Assembly: GCA_030267565.1 (NCBI GenBank)
Contig: BRXU01000012.1
Coordinates: 1,362,501-1,426,500, forward strand
Source: Pleodorina starrii
Lineage: Eukaryota > Chlorophyta > Chlorophyceae > Chlamydomonadales > Volvocaceae
DNA length: 64,000 nt
Reading direction: 5' to 3'
Below, piece by piece: positions 11,501-20,800 of this stretch. The translations under genes were made by a program, and so were the position numbers. Position 1 is the first letter of the stretch. Every line of letters begins with the position of its first letter. Under the pieces are notes generated by a model. That model did not search any database, was not told the DNA's origin, and saw nothing but the letters and a program-made list of their open reading frames with translations.

Positions 11501-13075
11501 CATCGCTGGCAGCCAGATGCACGTGAACGCCTGCGGTGCTCGGCAGCACCAGCATCGTGCGGGTCCTGCAGCAGATTCTCTGCAGGACCGTGGCGGTCGG
11601 CAACCTGAGCTGTTGGCACCTGCACGCATTCGTGGAAGCCTTGCTGATCGTTTTGCTGTGGCCTACACTTCAGACTGCATATACGCGTGTGACACTACTT
11701 GACGCCGCGCGTCTTTACTCGGCAATGTCCGCGTTCGCAAAGGCACGTACCGTACACGCATGTGGCATGTCGGCGCCGCATTCGTAAAAGCAACGGTGTT
11801 GAGGAGCCTTCCCGGAGGCTCCAAGTCGTCCCAGCAGATGTCATTGGTGCGGCGATCAACGCCGCCCGGCGCTGCGGGCCCAGCCACCGTCTACAGCAAC
11901 GGGGTAACACGCCACATTGTTTGCTGATCCACTAGTGCGCTGCAAGGGAATTGTTGTTAAATTGCAACGCCAGTGCGGCAACGTCTGCCGCGGCGCCCCC
12001 TCCCTTTGTTGCATCCCTCACCTGACTCAGGAGCAGCCCGTCAATGCCGAGGCCTCTTCGTAACCTCGAGAAGGCCTCGGTCGCGAAGTAGCGCGCGTTT
12101 TGACGGCCGTCACCATCAAGCTCGGCCATGCAAACCTTCATATATAGGCGTAAAGACAAGTATGTCACGTGGACAGGTTTTGCGTCTATGCACTGAATCT
12201 GCTCACCACCCGAGCTGCAGCTGCAGCTCGTGCCCAAAGACTGAGGTTCTTACCTGGAGACAGCCCTCGTACGCGATATACTTGGTCCAGGCATCTGTCC
12301 TCCGCATGTGCACAACCCTCCCCTGAACCACGCCGTCCAAGTTTGCGTGTGTTTGCTGCCTTGCGGCCCTACCATTCGGCGATTGTTGTCGCAAGTGCTG
12401 TTCGCGCCCAGCCGCGCCGCCTGGGTCAACATTGTCGGGTCCGCCTGATGGGGACCTTGCCCGGATGGGCGAGGAGAAAGGCCCGCCCACCTGCTCCCCG
12501 ATCTGTGCTTGCTGGCTGGGGACTGGCGGGTACAGCCCAGAGCCGGGAGGACCAGTGAGCTGCACGATGACGGAGCCATCGGCGTTGTAGCCTTGCGCAG
12601 GCGCCGCGGGGGCAGTTGAGAGCATGCTGACTTGGTGCGCAGCATTTGACGCCTGCTGCTGCTGGAAGGTCAAGGATCCCGGAGACATCCCGGCAAGTCG
12701 CTCGACGGGAACAGGCTGCGCTCCTTCCGGCCCAGCGCCAGGATAATGTGCCGCGTAGCTTAGGTTGACCGACGGCTGATCGGGGGCGTGTATATCCTGT
12801 GACTCGCTGACTTGCAATGGGGGAAAAGAACTCCGCAAGGATGCTGAAGTTCGCAGTGAAGGACTGCGTTCTCCATAGTCCGCGGATGCACGAACGCTGT
12901 CAGCCTCAGCCTGCCGGCTCCCAGCTGATATGCGGTCCCAATGGCCGAACGCTGCATACAAGCCCGGTGCGCTAGCCTGAATGCTATACTGTCTGTAATC
13001 CGGGGGCAGGCTGTCCGGTAATGGGGGCAGGCTGGCCTCGATAGACTGCCGGAACTCGTCCGCTGAGCTATTCAT
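5591..13075 (-). CDS. Large UNC13/MUN-domain-like protein, about 16 or 17 exons
   Basis: Exons read right to left: 13075-12254 (ATG; disordered Ser/Pro/Gln-rich N-terminus), 12135-12022, 11890-11751, 11565-11439, 11278-11063, 10840-10521, 10324-10048, 9794-9625, 9091-9031, 8977-8615, 8366 to about 8180, 7986-7806, 7625 to about 7290, 7163 to about 7010, 6857-6624, 6000-5899, 5800-5591. All phases agree except at the 3' ends of exons 11, 13 and 14, where no donor is clear. Exon 13 stays open to a TGA at 7288, so a shorter product ending there is possible. The last four exons (for example FVEALMRPILASCEDALQ, then DSRVFIAMGRALWD, then LALPLLCEFFRGRLLAWM) follow the pattern of the MHD2/C-terminal part of UNC13, BAIAP3 and plant DUF810 proteins, which act in vesicle priming and exocytosis. 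Exons 3-6 could be a beta-rich C2-like module; that is a guess. A truncated copy lies at 2085-3045. Confidence 0.6.
7288..7625 (-). CDS. His/Pro/Gly-rich exon 13 of the UNC13-like gene, with in-frame stop
   Basis: After the acceptor at 7626 the frame continues from exon 12 in correct phase. It encodes a low-complexity stretch rich in His, Pro, Gly and Ser, then a helical-looking segment, and stops at TGA 7290-7288. The exons downstream still look like coding sequence and are phase-compatible with one another. The exon may therefore be an alternative terminal exon, or it may use an unrecognised donor before the stop. The deleted copy at 2.1-3.0 kb lacks this exon entirely. Confidence 0.45.
9839..9913. 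repeat. Two-unit direct repeat in intron 7 of the UNC13-like gene
   Basis: Two adjacent units of about 37 bases share TTTGTGGCTTC, then AGAAG, GCGATATC and CCCACTTC, with a few differences. The repeat lies wholly inside the intron between exons 9794-9625 and 10324-10048. Confidence 0.75.
10718..10747. repeat. Three perfect 10-base tandem units inside coding exon 6
   Basis: GGCGCTGTCC occurs three times in a row on the plus strand. Because the unit is not a multiple of three, on the coding (minus) strand the three copies are read in three frames and give GQRRTAPDSA. Confidence 0.85.
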
Positions 13076-13899
13076 CGGCGTTGCACAGCAGCAGCTGTCC
13101 AGCCAAGGGCTCCAGGTAACCTGATACTTCTAGGCACTAACAGTTAGTCTGCACACGTTTTCGCCATGAGCCGCTGGGAAATCTGCCTGGAAATGTCCAG
13201 CTGTGCGCTGACAATTTGTACACCTGCACTTCGCTGAATCCCTGAAACTGAAGTGTGCTGGTGCGTGCTGCTATCAACAAGCTCAATGTCTAAGAGCTTT
13301 GGCAAGCTTCCGTGCCCTCTAAGGTGCGAGCTGTTCCAGAGAAGTTCAAATGTAAAGCAGACAGTCCAGCCAGGACTGGAACAATTCACTGGTCCGAGCC
13401 AAAGTGCGCTTGTGCTGTAATATAAAAAACCCAGACATACGTTGCAGTGGCCGTAGCCGTAGTAGCACAAGCGCGTTACGGGCTGTCGGTTCACCGGAAG
13501 CCCGCCCTGGAGCCAGTTGACTTTGCACGACAGCCTTACTCAGGCCCCACACTCTGCAAAACTGCGTTCCTTCATGTCTAAACAGTTCTTGTCGCCCGGG
13601 GCTAAGCCGGGAACAAGTTTGTGCAGCCCGCAGCGCCTGTGTGCAACGTATTTTTAAAAAGCCCCAAAGCTAGCGCTTATTTAAGCAGGAATACATCCTT
13701 TTATTTCGGCGCAAGATGTTAGGTTCTTGCGCAGCTTCACGCGCAGGTATTTCAGTTGACCTCGTTGCCATTGTATAATATGGCCAAGTCCTTCCAGGAT
13801 CACCGTAGCGGCAGCTAGGCAGGACAGCTTTTCATATTAGTAGAGATAGCTGAATACACTCAACAGCAGCATGGAGCTGGAACCGGTGCAAAGGGCATT
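13076..13899. other. Upstream region of the UNC13-like gene
   Basis: No convincing gene is present. The minus-strand open frame at 13144-13494 does not resemble a protein I know. The region presumably holds the promoter and 5'UTR of the minus-strand gene starting at 13075; no clear core element stands out. Confidence 0.35.
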
Positions 13900-15560
13900 T
13901 GACGACGATGTTGAGGTCCGATGGGGCTGTGGTTAACGGGTGTTACACTGTGGGCGACTCGCCCTGAGGCAGGACGAGCACCGGGGGCCCTGACCGGGCC
14001 GAAACACAGCGCAGGGGCGGGCGAGCGGCTACGTCCGTCTGTCCCGCCGCGCGCCTCACTCGCGCCAGCCAGGGGCACCCTCCACGGCCCCTGGCTAACC
14101 AACTCAGCGGCGCAGACGACTGCGGGCCGCGCTAGGCGAGAGCCACGCGAGAGACGTCACACACCTTATCAAACCCCTTACAAAGCCAGCTCTCAACCCC
14201 CGCCTGGCCAGCCTACTTGCGCGCTCTCGAGGCTCTAGAGCTCTGCACACAAGAACGCCTCCGAACGCCCTCTACCCCTGGGGCAGGGGCCAAAAACAAC
14301 GGGGAGGCAACACCCCACACCCAAAACTGCGAGGCAAGGGAAAGCCCACCCAGGCCAGACACGGTCCCGCACGAGAGCGAGCTACCTCGGGGCTGAGGCC
14401 CCTCGCCAAGGGCTCCCGCGAAAGCCAGCGCAGAAAGGCGCTGCTACAGGAGCCGCTCGCTAAGGCACACACCCGCACGCTGGCCCGCAAGGCGGCCTCC
14501 TTCCGGGGGCTACAGGTCACCCGACGCTGCCCAGCGCGGGGCAAAACAAAACACCTACGGCGGGGGGATGACAAGCCGGCGCGGCGCCCCCATGGAAAGC
14601 CCATTACGGGGCACGGCTCACAGGCGCTGCCTGCCTTGCCTACCACGCAGAGAAACCTACCCCTCCGTCCCTGGCCGCCTGCGGAGCCCAGCACCACCTA
14701 TCCTCCCTCTCCACCTCTCCCTTCCCCCCAGACGTCAAAGCTACAGGCCTCCCTCACCGCACCTCTCAGCCGCCAGCCAGCACCAAACCTCCCCTCACTC
14801 TCCGACGGGCCCCGTCTCCCGAGAAGAGGGCACACACATCCACTCGCACCAAACAAAACAAGCAGGCCTGCTCCCCCCCCCTCCCTGCTAGATAGCCTAC
14901 GAGACCCTTGGCCAGGAAACCCTTGCTCGCCCGCCCAGCCCTCCCCTTGCCCACAACCCTCCCTGCTCTCCTCGCCACACTCACCCTCTCCAGGCGCCCC
15001 CCCTCACAGCCCCCCAACCGCCCCACCCTCCTCCCACCATCAGCCGCTCCCTCCTCCCCTCCAACCAACGCCCCTGCCCCGTCACTAGCACAGCTGCTTA
15101 GGCCGTAATCTCCACCGGCGCTGCGCACCGCACTCGCTCCTCAACGACCGCTAGTATGGGGTGCTGCGGCCCCACCCTGTTCCAGCCGTGCCGGGGGGTC
15201 TCCAGCGCCGCGAACGAGCGCAGGCGCGCCCAGAAGTCCGTCACCGCGCGGGCGCGCGCCCGGTCCAGCGGCGAGGCCTCGGCTGCACCCCGCGCTGCTG
15301 CCGCTGCCTCTACCGGTACTGCTGCCGCCGCCGCTTCCACTGCCACCATCTCTCCGGGCCCCGCTTCCTGCGTCGGCGATTCACCCGCAGGGGCGTTCAG
15401 CGCGGGCCCCTCCTGCTATGTCGCCCCTCCCGCCCGGGCGAAGAAGTCGGTGATGGCCCGCTGGCGCGGTCCCTGTCGCTGGGGTTGCTCTGGCCGGGGC
15501 TGCACCTGTTGCCTCTGCTGCTGCTGCTACCCCGTCGCTGCTGCTGGTTGTTTGGCAGTA
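13900..15560 (-). mobile_element. LINE-like retrotransposon 3' fragment
   Basis: On the minus strand the frame across 15540-15415 encodes a Gln/Pro/Arg-rich linker followed by RQRAITDFFARAGG and a stop (TAG at about 15421-15419). A second open piece at 15349-15098 encodes RAVTDFWARLRSFA and then WNRVGPQHPIL, which resembles C-terminal ends of algal L1-type ORF2 proteins as I remember them. Downstream (minus strand) lies a very purine-rich, presumably 3'-untranslated, tract down to about 13.9 kb. There is no reverse transcriptase domain, so the copy is severely truncated. The assignment to LINEs is inference. Confidence 0.4.
14640..15090. repeat. Strand-asymmetric C-rich tract
   Basis: The plus strand is dominated by CCT, CCC and CAC runs with very little G over about 450 bases, and the minus strand is correspondingly purine-rich. 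It gives long Pro/Ser open frames on the plus strand and Gly/Arg-rich frames on the minus strand, which I regard as artefacts of composition. Confidence 0.7.
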
Positions 15561-15741
15561 CCATCTTATGTACCATCGTCTATAGTCCCTCACATATGGG
15601 ACGACGGCGTCTGGCATGTCAAACATCCAAGCGTCCCACAACAATTGCGACGTGCGGTTGCACCCGAGCTGACCCGAGTTTGTAATGGTAATATATTAGG
15701 GTCGGCAACAACAGCTTCCTGCTATCCAAGGATAGGTATTG

Positions 15742-16066
15742 GTATTACGGAGCTGTGGGCCAGTCCCAGCACCGCAGCACGGATAGGCAACCGGATAGGC
15801 ACGAGCAGGGGATGCCAGATAGACACCTGGAGTACCCATAGAACTACGGCCTTGGATGTGCAACGGCCACAGACATTGAGCCTTTGGCCCACTGTTGTAG
15901 TGAACCTTCGGGCAAAGCCAATTGTAATGCACAAGATTGCAGAAGCGTGGATCTTTGTACCTGAAACGAGTGTGAGAACAAAGAGTCTGGGCTTAGCCAG
16001 GTATAGAACCTGGACCGCAGTGTGCAATCAATGGCACCATGCCTCAACCCGACGAGCTTTTGGGGC
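15742..16066 (+). repeat. Dispersed repeat family 2, copy 1
   Basis: The sequence from AGTCCCAGCACCGCAGCACG to CAACCCGACGAGCTT recurs at 34722-34990 (first two thirds) and 35455-35600 (last third). The three copies are related but differ by substitutions and short deletions. No coding capacity was recognised. It is interrupted at its right end by repeat family 1 copy B. Confidence 0.75.
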
Positions 16067-17150
16067 GGGGCCCCAGCGCGAAGCGCCCAGGGGGCCCCCG
16101 CCCTATAGGATTGCCCATGTCCGTGTGTGTGTGCGTGTGTGGTAAATGTGTATTAACGGACCAAGCATTATATCTCTCCCGGTGGAAACGCGATTATTGT
16201 AACATATTACATTCTACATTGCAAGGTATTTCTTCTGTACCCAACAAAAATTGTATGAGTACAAACAGGGTTGGAAGTCTTCATTGACCGAGGTCGAGGT
16301 CACATCAACGCCTCTCGGCCTACAATCAATTCCAAAAGTTGCAGCGTTTCTCAGAGTAAAATTCTGGCATGACGGCGTGAAATGAATCGAACACCCAGCT
16401 TGGCTGACCAAGCTGTGGGGCCACGACGCCACGTGGACCCGGACCAATAGGGCAGGAATCAGTATAAAACAGGTAACATAAAAGATGTTTGAATGAGTCC
16501 ATGGTCCGTGGCCGCACTCGCTCTAACGCATCCAGAACACCTAATCATTCCAACTTAGACCGCGGTGTTCATATATAAATATTTCATGACGGCGTCTTTT
16601 TTTGACATCCAACATCTGATGTAATTCGAAGATGGCACGCGGCGGGGTTGGGGTTGGGAAGGCCGGACCGTACGGGTTCCACCAGGGACGAAACCATGGC
16701 TGTCATGGAAGTCATGGCTGTCGAAATCCGCTGTCAAGAGCTGCTGAAGAGCTGTTGCCCCCATTTGGGTCTCCCGCGCAAGTAGATAGACGACAGGACC
16801 CTTAACTCAGTCTCTTCCGACTCGCACGCCTATCCTACACTCCCAAGTCCCGAGAATGCGGGGTGGGAACACAGGTATTGAGTGGACAGCAACCTGTTCA
16901 TCAGCCGGCCACACATCCCGCGCCGCCTTTCGGATACATCAAAACGTGACAGACGTGACAAGACGTGACAAACGGCCACTTTGTTCACGGTTCCCACTCC
17001 CCGGGCAGGGCCGAAGCCCCACCAGCTGACTCGGTTCAAATGCATATCGAACCTCTCGCAGTGAATTTGCCCGAAACCACGTTGTCAGCGTACACCGTCA
17101 CACTCTCGGAGCCCCAGAGGCGTTCCCCTTTATGCAGCGGACACCCAGCG
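16062..17150 (+). mobile_element. Dispersed repeat family 1, copy B, inserted into family 2
   Basis: It starts with the GC-rich end (GGGGCGGGGCCCCAGCG) directly after the family 2 motif CCCGACGAGCTT. It contains the GTCCATGGTC block (16496 onward), the ATGACGGCG block, GGCACGCGGCGGGGTTGG (16633 onward), and CCATTTGGGTCTCCCGCGCA (16762 onward). The further right part (16965-17130) matches 53765-53925 inverted, next to copy E, so the element or a linked repeat extends to at least 17.13 kb. In the uninterrupted family 2 copy at 35.58 kb, GAGCTT is followed by GTCTGC instead, which marks the insertion point. Confidence 0.65.
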
Positions 17151-17809
17151 GCTCGGCCCAAGTCCCTAGCACTCAACTCCACCCGTACAAATTTAATGGG
17201 CCCCGCCCTTTTTCCGGCTTCAAGGAAGCCGTCACCCCTTGTCGCTTGGTAGCCAAACGCGGGGATAGGGGATATGGCGTGGAGGGGTTCCTGGACACCC
17301 CTCCGCATCATATTGTATGATGTCGGAGGGACACCGGTGAGGCATCATGGCCCGCATCGGGGTGCCTAGGGGTGCCAAGGGTCTCAAGGGGTCTCGCCCC
17401 TTTCCATAACAGCACACTGACCTCGTCCGCTGCGTGACAGCTTTTCAACAGTTTTCCACTGTGTAATGCTTGTAGTGACAGCATTCGATTGTCGCTTCAC
17501 TGCTTTGACTGAGCGAAGATTGTCCTGCTGCCGTGCATGTTTTGTACTTTTCACGTTTCGCCCAAGTCTGACTGTCTCTTTGTGTGTAGCTCTCTCTTTC
17601 AGATGTGCAAGTAAACTGAAAGGTATTTAGTGTATGCCTGTTATAATCACTTCAAGGCAGAGCAAAGTCGTAGAGGTATCATCACTTCCCGGGAGTTGCT
17701 GATGCTGAGTAACTTAATGTTGTACATCTACTGGTCGGCAGGTCCCTGAAGGCCCTGAGTAAAGGGCATGCTTACGGTGTTTCTGAATTAGGTCACTCAG
17801 AACGCGAGG
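17151..17809. other. Upstream region of the malic enzyme gene
   Basis: No gene is seen. The first 260 bases contain short G/C-rich inverted stretches, for example GGAGGGGTTCCTGGACACCCCTCC split around 17281-17305. The next 400 bases are T-rich and would hold the promoter and 5'UTR of the gene that starts at 17810. Confidence 0.35.
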
Positions 17810-20800
17810 ATGAACCTCTGCAAAACGTTGCCAAGCTTCCTAAGACGGTCTCACACGAGTCTCGGTGTTTTAATAAACGCTGGAGACAAGGACAATGCTG
17901 CAGATACGGTTCGGTACTTGACAGGCAGCTCGCTCCACGAAGAGGAGGATAAAGCTGGACGCCCAACGACACCATGGGTGAGGCAGGTCATCAGTGGAGT
18001 GGATCTTATGCGCCATCCAAAATACAACAAGGGATTGGGTAAGCGGTATGCATATCAGTTGTCGTCGCGCTTGCCCTGAGCTGCTTCACCTGCTCAGCTG
18101 AACACTACAGGAAACCGTAAGAACATCGGGACGTGATACTGGATTAAAGTACAGGATTCCTGACGAAATTCAGCCGTCATTTGCGAGATGTGTATGGACG
18201 CTCGTGGTGGTGTGCTGCGTAGGCTAGCCTTTGCACCCCGAGAACTGTAGTGTCACTGACTTAACCAGTCATCATCTTCCTGGGCGTGCCCTAGTGGTAC
18301 CTGAGTAGCTTGTCCCGTGAAAGCCATTTACGTCTCAGCCCCTGTCAGAGGCATAGCCCCCCCTTTTGCGGCCCAACATGTACCATCAGTACCCAGCCTG
18401 ACGATGCTGACGGTTGTCCCTCACCTCATGTTCCCCCCCTCCCACGCCACGCAGCCTTCTCCGATACGGAACGCGACAGGCTGTACCTGCGCGGGCTCCT
18501 GCCCCCAGCGGTGCTATCTCAGGAGGTCCAGCTGGAGCGTACCCTGCTGAATATCCGAAGTAAAGATTCGGACCTGGAGAAGAGCACCTACCTGCAGGTG
18601 CGGGGCGTGTGCTGGGGGACCTATGTGGGTGCGGTGGCTTCTCAGTCTTCATTAGTTCGGTGCAGTAAGAGGGCCGAAGCACTAAGTGAAACCGGGGACC
18701 ATTTGGGAACACCTTGCACCGTCGAAGATCACGATCGAACGCCCGAACCGGTAAAACTATTTTGCGATCGGTCGGGGAACTAGGGCTGCTAGGCACATGC
18801 TAGGGCTGCTAGGCACATGCTAGGGCTGCCAGGCACATGCTAGGGCTGCCAGGCACATGCTAGGGCTGCTAGGCACATGCTAGGGCTGCTAGGCACATGC
18901 TAGGGCTGCCAGGCACATGCTAGGGCTGCCAGGCACATGCTAGGGCTGCTAGGCACATGCTAGGGCTGCTAGGCACATGCTAGGGCTGCTAGGCACATGC
19001 TAGGGCTGCTAGGCACATGCTAGGGCACCGTCAATATTCTCCGTGCTCCTGCCGCTTTCTTAACGCCCCATGACGCCCTTCGATTTACAGGGTCTCCAGG
19101 AGCGCAACGAGCGGCTTTTCCATCGCGTGTTGCTGGAGAACTTGGAGGAGCTGCTGCCCGTGGTTTACAACCCAACCGTGCGGTTGGCTTGCCAGAAGTA
19201 CGGTCTTATGTTTAAGAGCCTGCCTCGCGGGTTGTTCATTACGCTGGAGGATCGTGGCCGCGTCTTCCGCATCCTCAAAAATTGGCCTGAGCGGAACGTC
19301 AAGCTCCTGGTGGTGTCAGATGGCGAGCGCGTGGGCGATCTGGGGGACTTGGGCGTGCAGGTGGGCATGATTCTTTGTAAGCGTGGCACGTATGTGCCTT
19401 CCTGCTTCGGTGTATGCCCCCTCGAGCACTCCATGAATCACGCCTGAATGCATGACATGACTGTGAACGTCTCAATGCATGGCATGACGGACACAGTTGA
19501 GCTGTATGTATGTTCATGGACACCTTACATCCGACGGCATCTGATGATCTGGGCCATGAAACCTGAACCCATGCTTCACCCACCGCCTTGCACCCTGTTC
19601 CGCATGGCGCCTGCTGACGCCAGGCCGTTGGCGTGCCCATCTCCAAGATATCACTGTACACGGCGTGCGGCGGCATTCCCCCCTCCATCACCATGCCCGT
19701 CATGATTGATGTGGGCACTGACAACGAGGAGCTGCTCCGGTCGCCGTTCTACGTGGGGGTGCGCCACCGCCGGGTGCGGGGCGATCCTTACTACGAACTC
19801 ATGGACGAGTTCCTCACCGCCGTCAAGCGCCGCTTTGGAAACACGGTGCTGGTGCAGGTGCGGCTTGCATAGACGCTTGGCTGTGAGGAAGACCGTTGTC
19901 CATTCAGTCGGCAAAAAAGATGTGTGAAAACCAAAAATGAACTACGTCTGATGTCAGACTCTAATATCAGGCGGCTTTTCCATAACAGACACCCCGTGCG
20001 GCCTCGCACAATAAATGATCATCCATACCTTGCCCTTGTGGACGCCGTGCGCTCCTGCACTGCAACGCTCTGGGCCCCAACCAATTGTTGAGAGCGGCAG
20101 TTCGAGGAGATGGCGTACGACAACGCCAGCAAGCTGCTCAATATGTACCGGACAGAGTTCCCGTGCTTTAACGATGACATGACGGGTGTTGCAGCAGCGG
20201 TGCTGGCGGGCATCATGGCGGCGCTCCCCAAGACGGGCGGAAGGCTCAGCGACCACCGTATCGTCTTTGCGGGTGGGTGGGGCCATGGCGAACGAGTGCC
20301 GGAGTTCGCACGGGTTCGTCCGGGGTGGATCGGCTGGGAGCTGATGAGAGGGCTTTGATTATTTTGGCATCGCCGCACTTCTTCATGCGACTTAGTGCAT
20401 GTTGCTGCGTCGCCCGGTCACCTTTCGACGCATCGGCTCTTTAGCTGGACCGGACGGACCCGGGGCACTTCGCGACGCTGTGCTGTAACAAGATTGAAAG
20501 TCTGCCAATACTCTCGGTCGCTAACCTGATTCATGCATCCCTGTTCATCATCGGCCTTGTCGCAGGCGAGGGCGCTGTGGTAGCTTGCATCGCAGAACTG
20601 TTCGCCACCGCGGTGGCCACGCAAACAAGTCAGACGGTCCTTGATGCCCGGAAGCGGCTATGGCTGGTGGACTCGCAGGTTGGCAGGTGGACGCAGAGAA
20701 AGGGAGAGCGGTTATGCCATGCAGGTTGCCTTCCTGCGTTAGATGAACCTTGCAACCTTGACATTTTCACGGGCTGCATGGGCGGAAAGGAGGATCACGG

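Noticed and set aside
13144..13552. Minus-strand open frames just upstream of the UNC13-like gene
   Set aside because: No protein-like pattern and no phase-compatible splice to the start exon at 13075.
14272..14697. 141-codon minus-strand frame rich in Arg, Ser and Cys
   Set aside because: It falls in the skewed untranslated part of the LINE-like fragment; composition explains the open frame.
18781..19026. CRISPR-like repeat array
   Set aside because: The 20-base units are directly adjacent with no spacers, so it is a minisatellite in a eukaryotic intron.
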